From an uncultured Prevotellaceae bacterium (GTDB taxonomy: Bacteria; Bacteroidota; Bacteroidia; Bacteroidales; Bacteroidaceae): a stretch of DNA of 64,000 nt. The stretch covers positions 32,928 to 96,927 of the forward strand of contig CAMHJQ010000010.1 in NCBI GenBank assembly GCA_946185485.1, given 5' to 3'. The translations under genes and the position numbers were made by a program. The notes below the pieces were generated by a model. It did no database searches, had not been told where the DNA came from, and was given only the letters and a program-made list of their open reading frames with translations. Shown piece by piece: positions 1-10,067 of this stretch; the first letter of the stretch is position 1, and every line of letters begins with the position of its first letter.

Positions 1-3000
1 CCGGCGATAATCTTGTCGCCATTGTGGATGGTGCACTCGTAAGGGTCGTTGCCGGTGATAGTCCAAACGCAACTCTCTGATGTCAGTTTATTGTCGGTTA
101 TGTAGATGTCTGTTGGATTGACGTAGTCTGTCGAATTGAGATAGGCAACTTCCAGTTTCTTTCCGTAAAGTTTTTTATTATCATTCTCACCACCTACGGT
201 CAGCACATATTTTATTTTTCCGCTGAGGTCGAGTGGGGCCACGTTGAGTGGCAGTTCCGTTCCAAGAATACCAAAGTCGGAAATGGCCTTCTTCGACTTC
301 TCGTAGTCGTAGCGTACATAGACATCATTTCCATCGAGGGTGGTAGGCGAGGTGGTAGGCACACCCTTGATGTCGTAGGTATGAGTGGTGTTGTTATAGT
401 CAGCTGCTGAATGGAAGATATAAGCATCGTCCTCCATAAGCGGAGACTTCATCCAGGTGGGCATGACGTCGGCCAAGTTGGTGTCTTTTGTGATACCAGT
501 AACCACATCGCTGAACAGTGCCTCCTTGCCGCTGGTGGTGATAATATGGAAAGTAACTACATTAGTGGCGGCAACCTTGGTGAGCGTCAGTTTCTTTGTG
601 GCATCGACGATAGTACCGCTGGTTATGTAATTAATCTGCTCTACGAAAGTTGCTAGGATAGTTTCAGGGTCACTGCTGACGTTGAGGAAGTAATATTTCG
701 TAGTCGGTTCTGTCGTATTTCCTGCCTTCATCAAGGCGTAACTGCGGTTCTCGTCGGTATAGTCGTTATGACGGAATACAATATAGCGGTTGCCACTGGC
801 TTCTGTTTCTGGTGTACCGTTCCATAGGGTGACGGCGTAGGGGTCTGGCTCGTCGCCAGCACTCTTCTTGAAGCGCCAACGCCAGTCGCTGCTACTTGTA
901 TTGAGTTCTCCTTTCTGAATTCCTGTTGTGGTCACCTTTACATCGCTGGCATTCAATTTGGCGTTAAACCACGTGCCGTAGAGCAACTGGTCAATATCGG
1001 CATCGGGGTTATACTGATAGCGCACATAGATGGTTGCATCATCAGCCACGCTGTTTTCAGTGAACGAACCGGTAATCAGGTCGCTATTGTTGAGGGCGTA
1101 TTTGTGTGTTTCTTCATTATATGTCGCAGCCTTGTAGAACGTGAAGTTCTCGGCCAATGGGCTGCGATACTTAGCCGGTATGGTGGGGGCACCATCGCTC
1201 AGTGCGGTGTAGCGCAGCGCCTCGTACCCCTCATTATCTACCACGACATAGACATGTGCTGGTGGGCGTAGCAGCCATGTGCTCTGCCCGTGGGTCTTGT
1301 CGTCTTCGGGCTTGTCGGCATCATCCAGGAGTTTCAGTTCGGTGAAGTTCTCGATGGCGTGATAGTGGTCGAAGCGCGGCATGAGGCGCATATTGCCGTT
1401 GGCATCCTGCACCGCCATGAACGTTTGGTTGGTCATGTGCAGGTTGACAGCATCATGACCTACACCGTTGTTAACGCTGGTGTTGACGGCTTGATGTGCT
1501 GCCAAAGCCACAGTATTTGCTGTTGGGTCGGCATTGGGGAAGGTAGCAGCCATAGCGTTGTAGGTGTCAAGGCTGGAGCTACTGGCATTGGTGGTAAAGT
1601 ATTTGCTGGTCGACTTGTTGTAGATTTGTATGTTGTACGGGTCGAAGCCGGCCTTGCCGTCATCGTAGTAGCTGGCATTGGTCTCCAGCTCCGTGACTGC
1701 TACGGCTTCACCTTCGATGTTTTGCGTCACGTCATACTTATAACCCATCTCCTTGTCGATATCCCAGTTGGGCGATAAGTACCAATAGTATGTATCGGCG
1801 AGGCCGTCCAATGACTGTCCTGTGTCAATTTTTGTGATTTTGGCGGCATCGTCGTCTGGGGTCAGCGTGCCGCTGTTGTCGTATGCCAGTTTGCTGTCCT
1901 GACGGATGAGGAATGTTTTCCCAGCGGCGACGGTGGGTGTCAGTGCAGTGATGTTGCCGGAACCGTCCTTGGTGGCTGTGACGGAGTAAAGCTCGGTATA
2001 TTCTGGCTTTACATCGTATGTGACGTAAACATCGTTGATGTTGCCATTGGCATTCAGTATCTCTGGGTAGTCGGTCAGCGACGTGCCGGTGCCTACCTCT
2101 TTTGACCAAGTGTATTTGTGATAGCCCGTCAGCTTGGTGCCGGTGCTCCAGAAGTGGTAGGTCTTCACCATGGGACTATCGAACTTGCGAATGTCGGCAT
2201 CGCGGCTGGCTTTGGTGGCATCGCCCGTCTTTGCCATAGGCTTGCGCATGATTTCCCAACCGTGGTTGTCGAGCAGCACGAGGATACCGTCAATAGAGTG
2301 CTCCACAAGGTCGAACTCCGGCCCCATCGTTATCTTCTGGTAGAAGTGGTTGGCATATTCGTACTTCTTAGAGTTACTTTTCGTAGGATCGCTTGGTGTG
2401 ATAGGACGGGCATTCTGCCAGGCACCGAAGCTGTAAACGGGGTGTGCAGTTACGTTCTCAGCACTGAAAAAGCTATATGGGTTTTGTGATTGATCCTTAA
2501 ACTCATCATAAGGAAGGGCTTCGCCGTTCTTAGGTTTCACACCCTTACGGCTAATTGTTTCGTATGTCTTCCAGTATTGTAAGAAGTCTTTGACAGGACG
2601 ACGCTTTCCGTATGTGGCATGATCATCCACTCCCGCTGCTGTAATCTCGTTGGTGGTTACCAGCTTATAATGACCTGTGGTACCCAGTAGCATATATTCT
2701 GTGGGGGTATTCGAAGCCGAGCCGCCAGTTTTGGAATCATCCAGTACCTGCGGGTCGTCAGAAATGGTGGCAGTAACAATAGAACCACCAGTTCCGACAT
2801 CACTGTTATAGTAGGTGCGCCAGTAGTTGTAGAATGAGGTGTTAACATCGTCGCCGTCTTGTTTGCGGTTGTGGCTGCCCTGCCATGAGGTTATCTTGAC
2901 GTGATAGGGATCGTTATTCTCGCTGAGCACATACCACGACCAGCGAGTGCGGGTGGTAGATGCAGACACCTTGTCGCCCTCCCATTTGCTCTCGTCGTAG

Positions 3001-5801
3001 ATATTGAAACCGCTGTCGCCATTGCTGTAGGGATAGACGGCCTGTTTCATCGTGTGTTGCAGAGAGTCACCGCTCTCTTGGTAGAAATTATCGCCACCAG
3101 AAAACTTAATCATAAACATCTGTCCCCAGTCTTCATAATTTCGCACCCAGGCGCCTGTCGCACTCCCATTTTGGTGTACCCTTGCAGTGGGATCTACCTG
3201 AGTGATGATATTGTTGTCGGAAACATCGTAGGTGACGTAGATATAACCGTCTGCCACGTCGGAAACTGATGCGAGTTCATCACCATAATTATCTCCAACT
3301 TTCTCGGTTAAATCGTCTTTCAGCGTGTAGGTACCATCTACCTCGATGAAGTTACTTCTCTTCCAATAGTGGTACTGAGTGACAAGCGGGCTACTCCAGT
3401 CGTCATTGACGGCAGGAGCACCGGTAGCATTTGCCTGTTCGTATTCGACTACGATTTTACCCTGCTTATCGATGATACGGTAATACACTTTGGTGGAGGC
3501 GTCGGCAAAGACAACCTGCTGTGTAGCGGTTTCCCTTACCGTACTGGCAGTAGTCAGGCTGGAACCGTCGCAGTTCAGACTCTGGCTTGTCGTTGTGGCA
3601 CTTGCTGCCTCAGGATGAATGTTCAGTTTAGATGCCAAGATGAGTTCTACCTGCTGACCGTTGTTTGGGTCTGAACCTGCCATCAGGATGAAATGGATAT
3701 TGGTGCCGTCGTTGCCAGGCAAGTAGTAATACCCGTCCGTTATGGGTCTGCGTATGCCGACATCATAGGGGTCGGAATTGACGATGTTCCATACGAATTT
3801 GGGAAGTTCTGTCTCGTATCCCAAAGAACCACGGGTTGGAAGATTCTCGGCAAAGCCGATTCCGCTATCGTATTTAACGTATTTACTGCCCACCTTGACA
3901 GAGAGACTGCCGGAACCGTCTAGAGACAGAGAACGTGTGTTCAGCAATTCTGTGGTGTAGCTCACATAGATGTTGGCATTTGAGGCAGGGGTTGCGGTGA
4001 TTGGATTACTGAGGTTGTCACGTGTACCTTCTCCAGAGAGTGTGGAGTAGAAAGACAGCGTCTCGCCCTTCAAGTACGGGCTATAGATGGCCTCAGGTAA
4101 GGCCTCATGGCCGTGCTCGCCGTCAAGGCGGGTTGAGGCATACTGGCTGTCGGTGTATTTGATGGCGATGCGTCCCGATTTGTCAACGATGGTATAGATA
4201 TAGTCGTATTTGGGCGTTGACGTTGCCTTGATGTTGTGGTTTGCGTGGAGATCGCTTCCGCTGCTTTGTGCAGTCATTCTTATCTGGTTACCGCCGTTGT
4301 ATGCATCCCAGAACGCACGGTAGGTACTGAGAAAGTCATCGCAGCGAAAAATCTGAAATGTTTCATCAGCGGTGCCGGGAATGAGTGCCCAGTTGTCTGG
4401 TGTATCGCTGAAGCGCACTTTATTGTTGTTCTTAGTATCTACGTAGGCGTACTGTCCATCGGCACTTTTCGTGATGACGCGGAAGGAGTAGGGGTCACCT
4501 ATGAAGGCGTACTGTCCTGTGATAGCCTCTGCCCTGGCAGTGGAGCCAGCCTGACTACTGTTGATTTCGTTGGCGCTGCTGTTGTACACCATCTGCTTGC
4601 CGCCATTTCGAGTGCAGACCATGCTGAACCACTCAGGGTTAGCCTCGGTACTGAAGGTGATGTGGTACGTGTCGGACAGGGTTGACGCATCAACGGTATA
4701 GGGAATATAGATGTCGGTGACATCCAGCGGAGTGGTAATGGCGTTGGTAAGTGCCGCCTCCTTGTAATAGGTTGTGCCCAAGGTGGCTCCCAAACGTGTC
4801 AGGCGCGCCAGCACGGTGGCAGAGGGCTTGGGATTGTCCGTGTCAATGGGGGTGTTAAAACTGAAAGACTCTTTATGTGGTTCCGCCGTCTGATTGACGA
4901 GGTGAATGGTGGCATCGGTGACAGTAGACTTGACGATGTTCAGGGTTGTGAGATTCAATCTGGCGGTACTTGTCGTAAGAAAACGTCCACCGATATCACC
5001 ATAGCTGTTTTTATCTTCCTTAGCGTAGTAAATATAACGGTTGGTGGTTCCGTTCCAGTTGTACACGTTGTTGGCAGCAACTATATGATTTTCGTTATCG
5101 AAGAAAAAGGTGTTGAAGAGTTTATCGGTGGTCAGTCCGTCGTAACGTACGTTGTTGTTGTCTTCAAACTTTCCTTTAGCTAGGTCTGAGCGTATGTAGG
5201 AGTCTGCACCAGCATCACGGCGATAGACATTGCGAATGTATATCTTATAAGGGTCGTTGCCCTCATAGACCCACTGGCGCTCTTTGTCGTTGTCACCGAA
5301 GTTGTCGTCTGCATTCGTGGAACCGTCTGTACGCCAGTCAGCAGAGGTCCATTTCTTATTGAAGGTCATATAATGGACCTTCGTAGGGTCGTTCTTGTCC
5401 TGATCCTTGATATAGTAGATGGTATTACCTGACAGGTCGATGGGAGACGATGCGTTGTCGTAGACGTAGGTCACATAGATAGTGGCATTGCTGGCGGGCA
5501 GGGAAGCCAGTTCGTCTGCTGGATTATTTACCGTATAGGTGGTGCCACTCTGGGTCACGTTACTGTCGGCCCAGTAATGGTAAGTAGAAACCAGGTTGGT
5601 CTTGATGACATCGGGGATGACGGGTGTACCGCCCTCTTCCTGTGTGGCTTTGGCTTGAGTGGCTATTTCGCCGCTCAAGTTAATAACAATGTAGGTGTAT
5701 TGATAGTTAGCGCCCCATGCTGTGCTGCTCATCACGCACAGCAGGAGCAACAGAAGATACACCCGTAGAGCCTTTAGCGCCTTTGAAAATATGATGGCCA
5801 T
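1..5801 (-). CDS. Giant secreted repeat protein (3' end outside window)
   Basis: One reading frame stays open from an ATG at 5801 to the window edge, giving more than 1,930 residues with the C-terminus missing. The start has a clear signal peptide: a short basic stretch, then LLLLLLCVMSSTAWG. The body repeats a module in which 'YVTYD'-like strands (IYVTYD, VYVTYD, IYVRYQ) alternate with a G-x-DPY motif. Seven DPY copies lie in frame at about 5247, 4488, 3765, 2904, 1635, 837 and 39, so the module is about 240-290 residues, with one longer spacing. Between them recur phrases such as 'SPLV..YHYW' and 'YIIDK.GKI.. Y'. The family is not recognised beyond a Bacteroidales cell-surface repeat protein. 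Cargo, sorting signal and function cannot be read because the end lies outside. The gene has its own promoter and is not in an operon with pgk. Confidence 0.88.
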   Translation of the reverse strand, partial: MAIIFSKALKALRVYLLLLLLCVMSSTAWGANYQYTYIVINLSGEIATQAKATQEEGGTPVIPDVIKTNLVSTYHYWADSNVTQSGTTYTVNNPADELASLPASNATIYVTYVYDNASSPIDLSGNTIYYIKDQDKNDPTKVHYMTFNKKWTSADWRTDGSTNADDNFGDNDKERQWVYEGNDPYKIYIRNVYRRDAGADSYIRSDLAKGKFEDNNNVRYDGLTTDKLFNTFFFDNENHIVAANNVYNWNGTTNRYIYYAKEDKNSYGDIGGRFLTTSTARLNLTTLNIVKSTVTDATIHLVNQTAEPHKESFSFNTPIDTDNPKPSATVLARLTRLGATLGTTYYKEAALTNAITTPLDVTDIYIPYTVDASTLSDTYHITFSTEANPEWFSMVCTRNGGKQMVYNSSANEINSSQAGSTARAEAITGQYAFIGDPYSFRVITKSADGQYAYVDTKNNNKVRFSDTPDNWALIPGTADETFQIFRCDDFLSTYRAFWDAYNGGNQIRMTAQSSGSDLHANHNIKATSTPKYDYIYTIVDKSGRIAIKYTDSQYASTRLDGEHGHEALPEAIYSPYLKGETLSFYSTLSGEGTRDNLSNPITATPASNANIYVSYTTELLNTRSLSLDGSGSLSVKVGSKYVKYDSGIGFAENLPTRGSLGYETELPKFVWNIVNSDPYDVGIRRPITDGYYYLPGNDGTNIHFILMAGSDPNNGQQVELILASKLNIHPEAASATTTSQSLNCDGSSLTTASTVRETATQQVVFADASTKVYYRIIDKQGKIVVEYEQANATGAPAVNDDWSSPLVTQYHYWKRSNFIEVDGTYTLKDDLTEKVGDNYGDELASVSDVADGYIYVTYDVSDNNIITQVDPTARVHQNGSATGAWVRNYEDWGQMFMIKFSGGDNFYQESGDSLQHTMKQAVYPYSNGDSGFNIYDESKWEGDKVSASTTRTRWSWYVLSENNDPYHVKITSWQGSHNRKQDGDDVNTSFYNYWRTYYNSDVGTGGSIVTATISDDPQVLDDSKTGGSASNTPTEYMLLGTTGHYKLVTTNEITAAGVDDHATYGKRRPVKDFLQYWKTYETISRKGVKPKNGEALPYDEFKDQSQNPYSFFSAENVTAHPVYSFGAWQNARPITPSDPTKSNSKKYEYANHFYQKITMGPEFDLVEHSIDGILVLLDNHGWEIMRKPMAKTGDATKASRDADIRKFDSPMVKTYHFWSTGTKLTGYHKYTWSKEVGTGTSLTDYPEILNANGNINDVYVTYDVKPEYTELYSVTATKDGSGNITALTPTVAAGKTFLIRQDSKLAYDNSGTLTPDDDAAKITKIDTGQSLDGLADTYYWYLSPNWDIDKEMGYKYDVTQNIEGEAVAVTELETNASYYDDGKAGFDPYNIQIYNKSTSKYFTTNASSSSLDTYNAMAATFPNADPTANTVALAAHQAVNTSVNNGVGHDAVNLHMTNQTFMAVQDANGNMRLMPRFDHYHAIENFTELKLLDDADKPEDDKTHGQSTWLLRPPAHVYVVVDNEGYEALRYTALSDGAPTIPAKYRSPLAENFTFYKAATYNEETHKYALNNSDLITGSFTENSVADDATIYVRYQYNPDADIDQLLYGTWFNAKLNASDVKVTTTGIQKGELNTSSSDWRWRFKKSAGDEPDPYAVTLWNGTPETEASGNRYIVFRHNDYTDENRSYALMKAGNTTEPTTKYYFLNVSSDPETILATFVEQINYITSGTIVDATKKLTLTKVAATNVVTFHIITTSGKEALFSDVVTGITKDTNLADVMPTWMKSPLMEDDAYIFHSAADYNNTTHTYDIKGVPTTSPTTLDGNDVYVRYDYEKSKKAISDFGILGTELPLNVAPLDLSGKIKYVLTVGGENDNKKLYGKKLEVAYLNSTDYVNPTDIYITDNKLTSESCVWTITGNDPYECTIHNGDKIIA

Positions 5802-5882
5802 AGACGGTAGTTGTTCTTTTCTTGTTATATTTTATTAACGCGCATTCGCGCGCCTGTACTTTAATTATTGTTATAGAATTTA

Positions 5883-5913
5883 CAAAAGTATAGAAAAAAC
5901 GATATATAACAAA
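5883..5913 (-). promoter_or_regulatory. Promoter of the giant repeat protein
   Basis: Read on the minus strand, TTTG (5913-5910) is followed after 19 bases by TACTTTTG (5890-5883). This matches the Bacteroidetes primary sigma consensus TTTG-N19-TAnnTTTG. It leaves a leader of about 75 bases containing a GC-rich stretch of alternating CG at about 5840-5855. Confidence 0.75.
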
Positions 5914-5967
5914 GAAATTAACAAATAAACGGGCAAAATTAACAAAAAATAAGAAGGAACAAATAAT

Positions 5968-6000
5968 AATGGCCGCAGACGTTTATCGTTTGCGGCCATT
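5968..6000 (-). terminator. Terminator downstream of pgk
   Basis: A perfect 10-bp stem, AATGGCCGCA (5968-5977) with TGCGGCCATT (5991-6000), encloses a 13-base loop about 20 bases after the pgk stop. On the minus strand the stem is followed by a T-rich run (TATTATTTGTT). Confidence 0.75.
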
Positions 6001-6020
6001 ATAATATCGATATTTGATTC

Positions 6021-7292
6021 TTATTCTCCCTTTATAGCTGCTACACCGGGAAGCACCTTGCCCTCGATAGCTTCGAGCAGAGCACCGCCACCGGTAGAGA
6101 TGTAGCTCACCTTGTCAGCCAGACCGAACTTGTTGACACAAGCTACAGAGTCACCACCACCAATCAGCGAGAAGGCACCTTCGGCAGTAGCCTTGGCGAT
6201 AGCCTCGCCAATGGCACGTGAACCAGCGGTGAAGTTGTCGCACTCGAAGACACCGGCAGGACCGTTCCACAGGATGGTCTTTGCACCAGCGATAGCAGCG
6301 GCAAATGCCTTCTGACTCTCGGGACCAGCGTCAACGCCCTCGAAGCCTGCAGGAACCTTGTTGGCGGGGCAGGTGATGATCTCAGCACCCTCCTTCACCG
6401 TCATCGTATCGAAGTCGAGACCGTTGGTAGCGGTGCAGTCAGAACCCAGCACGAGCTCTACGCCGTTCTTCTTGGCCAGCTCCTCAACACCCAGGGCAAC
6501 ATCCAACTTGTCGAGCTCGACGATAGAATCACCAATCTCGCCGTTGTGAGCCTTGGCGAAGGTGTAGGTCATACCACCGCAGAGGATGAGCTTGTCGACC
6601 TTGCCCAGCAGGTTCTCGATGATACCAATCTTGGAAGAAACCTTCGAGCCACCCATGATGGCTACGAAAGGACGCTTGATGTTAGAGAGGACTGCGTCAA
6701 CAGCCTGAACCTCCTTCTCCATCAGCAGACCAAGCATCTTGTTGTCGGCATCGAAGTAGTCAGCGATGACAGCGGTGGAAGCGTGCTTGCGGTGAGCGGT
6801 ACCGAAGGCATCCATCACATAGCAGTCAGCGTAAGAAGCCAGCGTCTTGGCGAACTCCTTCTGGCTGGCCTTCATGGCCTTCTTGGCCTCGTCGTATTCG
6901 GGAGTACCCTTCTCGACACCTACGGGCTTGCCTTCCTCCTCGGGATAGAAGCGAAGGTTCTCCAGCAGCAGGGCCTCGCCCATCTTCAGGGCAGCAGCCT
7001 GCTCCTGAGCCTTGGCGCAGTCGGGAGCAAAAGCCACGGGAACACCGAGAGCCTTCTCCACAGCCTCGCGAATTTGACCCAGTGACTTCTTCATATCTAC
7101 CTTACCCTTGGGCTTGCCCATGTGTGACATGATGATGACAGCACCACCGTCAGCCAGAATCTTCTTCAGGGTGGGGAGGGCACCGCGGATGCGGGTGTCG
7201 TCAGTAATCTTACCATTCTCGTCCAGGGGTACGTTGAAGTCTACACGTACGATTGCCTTCTTACCGGCAAAATTCATTTCGTTGATAGTCAT
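6021..7292 (-). CDS. pgk: Phosphoglycerate kinase
   Basis: Transfers phosphate from 1,3-bisphosphoglycerate to ADP in glycolysis, in the cytoplasm. The 423-residue length fits the family. Visible motifs are the N-terminal substrate-binding segment [20 protein letters not shown] (residues 15-34), the SHMGKP loop, the [12 protein letters not shown] hinge region, and the C-terminal nucleotide-binding GGGDSVACV and STGGGA. It starts at ATG 7292 and is monocistronic: its own -7 element lies upstream and a hairpin terminator follows. Nothing unusual was seen. Confidence 0.98.
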   Translation of the reverse strand: MTINEMNFAGKKAIVRVDFNVPLDENGKITDDTRIRGALPTLKKILADGGAVIIMSHMGKPKGKVDMKKSLGQIREAVEKALGVPVAFAPDCAKAQEQAAALKMGEALLLENLRFYPEEEGKPVGVEKGTPEYDEAKKAMKASQKEFAKTLASYADCYVMDAFGTAHRKHASTAVIADYFDADNKMLGLLMEKEVQAVDAVLSNIKRPFVAIMGGSKVSSKIGIIENLLGKVDKLILCGGMTYTFAKAHNGEIGDSIVELDKLDVALGVEELAKKNGVELVLGSDCTATNGLDFDTMTVKEGAEIITCPANKVPAGFEGVDAGPESQKAFAAAIAGAKTILWNGPAGVFECDNFTAGSRAIGEAIAKATAEGAFSLIGGGDSVACVNKFGLADKVSYISTGGGALLEAIEGKVLPGVAAIKGE

Positions 7293-7332
7293 AATAGTTG
7301 TTATTTAATGTGTGAACTTTCAAAATCGATTG

Positions 7333-7340
7333 CAAAGATA
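7333..7340 (-). promoter_or_regulatory. pgk promoter, -7 element
   Basis: TATCTTTG on the minus strand matches TAnnTTTG exactly and lies 40 bases upstream of the pgk start. The upstream element is weak (a TTTC-type sequence at about 7360-7365). Confidence 0.6.
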
Positions 7341-7481
7341 CGAATAATTCGTGAAAAGTGGAAAGTGAAAAGAGAAAAATTAAATCTTTTTTGCGTAGTA
7401 AATGTAATTATGTAAGGCAGAGTTGGCAAAATAATGCTCTTCTGCCCATGATGCGTCCACTTCTAAACAGCAACTCACTTG

Positions 7482-9203
7482 TTAGAAGCGGTAGGTCATG
7501 CCAAGTGTGAGAGCACGGTTATGGTAGATATAGGGCAGCAGTTCCATGGACATGGAGGGCATGCCTGCCAGGTCGTGGAAATCGGCATAAATGTTGCAAT
7601 GGCGTCCCAGGTCCTTGTTCACCTTCAGCGAGGCAAACAGGTGGGGATGATTGCCGTATTGCTCCTGTCGGCTGTGGTATATCAGCGTCGATGACAGGCG
7701 CCACCCATGACCCGGCAGCAGGGCTGGTGAGAGCCGCAGCGTGAAGGAGTTGTCGTACTGGGCTGGTATGAGGTCGTCGCCGGCACAATGCTCGTGGTAG
7801 AAATTAGCTCCGGCTGTTAGTCTGAACGGCCCTTGATGCCAGGTGACAGACGCTCTGATGCCCGTTGTCTCCTCGCGTGGGGTGGGGAGGTCGGTTTTCC
7901 AACTGTGCACCGCGCTGCCGAATATGGCCAGGTTCTTCTGCTGGTAGGTGTAGCGCAGCTCTGTACGCCACACCATGTTGGTTTCATAGCTGGTGCTGAG
8001 CATCGGTTCTCCCATGACATCCTCATAGAAGTCATCGATGATCGGGATGTAAAAATCGCGGTTGAAGGCTCCCTGCACATAGTGGTGTCCCCACTTGTGG
8101 CCTATGCTGACCAGATAGCTGTTGGCATTCCTATTGTGTGACCACAGCTTATGTGCCTCGTCATCATTGCGGTTCCAGTAGTTAAGTATCGTGTATCGGT
8201 TGCCCAGCGTAATGGTCCATGGACCATGCAGGTAGTTCAGCTGCACGTAGAGGTCGTTCTTGAGGTATTGCTGGCGGTTCAGTCCTATATACCAGCTGTT
8301 GTCGTAGTTCACCTCCCATCCTGCTATCATACTGAGGTCATCAATCAGCAATGGCGTGGTCAGCTCGGTAAAGAAGTAGGGGGAGGCATCGCGTTGCGAT
8401 ATTTCCAAATTGCTGAAGTTGGCAAAGACACCACCCACTTCTGTCAGCAGTTCAGCCCCTTTGTCGTTCAGTGTGCGCAGATAGCTGAAGGTGAGTTCGC
8501 CCAGGCGATCCTTGATGGGTGACTGATAGGTGTCGTTCGTGTTATGATAGTATTCCTTACTGTCAATAAATTGCTGGAATAACTTGATTGTCAGATTGTC
8601 CTTGGGGCTGATGTCCCAGTTCACACTGACGTGTGCATCCTCCACCAGCTCCCGCTGGCTGAAGTTAATGCCTTCCAGGTAGTTCCCTCTGGCAAAATGC
8701 TGGTTGCCCAGGGCATAGCCCCGTACGCTGACTTGCCGTTTTCGGGTCTTGACATCAGCGTATGCAAGCCCGTTGCCATACGTGCTGCCCTCCAGTGCCA
8801 CCTTACCTGTCGTGCCGTCCTTTTCAGCCTCCTTGTAGACGATGTTGATGACTCCGTCCGAGCCTCCCACACCTTGTGATATCGAAGGGTTGGTATAGAC
8901 ATCTATCGTTTCTACCTCGCTGGCCTTGACCATTGTCAGGAATGTTTCAATATCCATATAAAGGTCTATGTCGTCGACACACAGGATGAAGTTGCCATTC
9001 AGCATCTTGGCATTATCCGTCAGCACTTCCGGGCATAGCATCAGCACGTCCATCAGCGTCATCTCGCTGTCAGGGTTCAGAGCCCCGACGTTGATGACAT
9101 AGTGGTCGCCCTGGAAGTCTATCAAGGCATCATCGCCTGCTGCTGCCAGTTGATGCCAGCACAGGAGCAAGGTGAAAAGGAACCATCGTAGTAGTTTTGT
9201 CAT
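7482..9203 (-). CDS. Outer-membrane beta-barrel protein, TonB-receptor-like
   Basis: A secreted 573-residue protein. A signal peptide (MTKLLRWFLFTLLLCWHQLAAA) is followed by a short plug-like segment: a 'LMDVLMLCPEV' line, then 'VETIDVYTNPSISQGVGGSDGVINI', which resembles the plug of TonB-dependent receptors. A long barrel-like region of alternating aromatic and polar strands ends in the typical terminal phenylalanine (LTLGMTYRF). It resembles the OMP_b-brl_3 group; the substrate is unknown. ATG 9203 is the likely start. A longer reading from TTG 9215 would place the start inside the -7 promoter element. The gene is divergent from queC. Confidence 0.8.
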   Translation of the reverse strand: MTKLLRWFLFTLLLCWHQLAAAGDDALIDFQGDHYVINVGALNPDSEMTLMDVLMLCPEVLTDNAKMLNGNFILCVDDIDLYMDIETFLTMVKASEVETIDVYTNPSISQGVGGSDGVINIVYKEAEKDGTTGKVALEGSTYGNGLAYADVKTRKRQVSVRGYALGNQHFARGNYLEGINFSQRELVEDAHVSVNWDISPKDNLTIKLFQQFIDSKEYYHNTNDTYQSPIKDRLGELTFSYLRTLNDKGAELLTEVGGVFANFSNLEISQRDASPYFFTELTTPLLIDDLSMIAGWEVNYDNSWYIGLNRQQYLKNDLYVQLNYLHGPWTITLGNRYTILNYWNRNDDEAHKLWSHNRNANSYLVSIGHKWGHHYVQGAFNRDFYIPIIDDFYEDVMGEPMLSTSYETNMVWRTELRYTYQQKNLAIFGSAVHSWKTDLPTPREETTGIRASVTWHQGPFRLTAGANFYHEHCAGDDLIPAQYDNSFTLRLSPALLPGHGWRLSSTLIYHSRQEQYGNHPHLFASLKVNKDLGRHCNIYADFHDLAGMPSMSMELLPYIYHNRALTLGMTYRF

Positions 9204-9209
9204 ATTTCT

Positions 9210-9275
9210 CGGCAAAGGTACGAAATAATCGGGAATAAAAGATAGTTTATTATGATTTATTTCGTACCTTTGCCG
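9210..9275. promoter_or_regulatory. Palindromic divergent promoter pair
   Basis: Two perfect 19-bp inverted arms (9210-9228 and 9257-9275) each carry TACCTTTG pointing outward: 9220-9213 for the barrel gene and 9265-9272 for queC. Only 9 and 8 bases separate these elements from the two ATG codons, so both messages should be nearly leaderless. Confidence 0.7.
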
Positions 9276-9280
9276 CTGAA

Positions 9281-9934
9281 ATGGAAAAAGACAGTGTATT
9301 AATACTTAGCGGTGGGGTTGATTCCACCACCTTATTATATGATGAGCAGGAGCGCATCGCCCTGGCCATCTCGTTTGACTACGGCTCGAAGCATAACAAG
9401 CGGGAGATACCGTTTGCACAGTTGCATTGTAGGCGACTGGGCATTAAGCATATTACCATCCCATTGGACTTCATGACGAAATACTTTCAGAGTTCGCTGC
9501 TGGAGGGTGGTGAGGAGATTCCCGAAGGTCACTATGCCGACGAGAACATGAAGTCGACGGTTGTGCCCTTCCGCAACGGCATCATGCTCTCGATAGCTGT
9601 CGGCATTGCCGAGAGCAACGGCTTGAAATATGTGATGATGGCCAACCACGGCGGCGACCATACTATCTATCCCGACTGCCGCCCGGAGTTCGTCAATGCC
9701 TTCGATCAGGCAGCGTGTGCCGGCACCTTCGTCAATGTCCGATTGCGCTCGCCCTATACCAATATCACCAAGGCCGACATCGCCCGTCGCGGCAAGGTCT
9801 TGGGCATCGACTATTCAGAGACGTGGTCGTGCTACAAAGGTGGTGAGCACCACTGCGGCAAATGCGGCACCTGCGTGGAGCGCCGCGAAGCCTTTGCCGA
9901 AGCCGGCATCGACGATACGACAACATACATGTAG
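9281..9934 (+). CDS. queC: 7-cyano-7-deazaguanine synthase
   Basis: ATP-dependent conversion of 7-carboxy-7-deazaguanine to preQ0 in queuosine synthesis. The 217-residue protein has the PP-loop SGGVDSTT (residues 10-17) and the C-terminal zinc site CYKGGEHHCGKCGTC (about 185-200), both standard for QueC. No other queuosine gene is adjacent. The gene has its own nearly leaderless promoter and is followed by a long perfect hairpin. Confidence 0.96.
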   Translation: MEKDSVLILSGGVDSTTLLYDEQERIALAISFDYGSKHNKREIPFAQLHCRRLGIKHITIPLDFMTKYFQSSLLEGGEEIPEGHYADENMKSTVVPFRNGIMLSIAVGIAESNGLKYVMMANHGGDHTIYPDCRPEFVNAFDQAACAGTFVNVRLRSPYTNITKADIARRGKVLGIDYSETWSCYKGGEHHCGKCGTCVERREAFAEAGIDDTTTYM

Positions 9935-9942
9935 TTTTTTTA

Positions 9943-10027
9943 TTAACGACAACTTGGACAACTTGGACAACTATCTTTACCCTCTCCTTTAAAAAAAAGT
10001 TGTCCAAGTTGTCCAAGTTGTCGTTAA
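9943..10027. repeat. Long perfect inverted repeat between queC and radA
   Basis: Two 30-bp arms (9943-9972 and 9998-10027) are perfect complements around a 25-base loop. Each arm contains the 9-mer AACTTGGAC twice in tandem. GTTGTCGTT recurs at 10041-10049 and 10061-10069. The hairpin lies between converging genes and is flanked by T and A runs, so it may end transcription from both sides; its length and internal repetition exceed an ordinary terminator. Confidence 0.85.
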
Positions 10028-10067
10028 AAATATAAAAATAGTTGTCGTTTAAACTAGAGCGTTGTCG

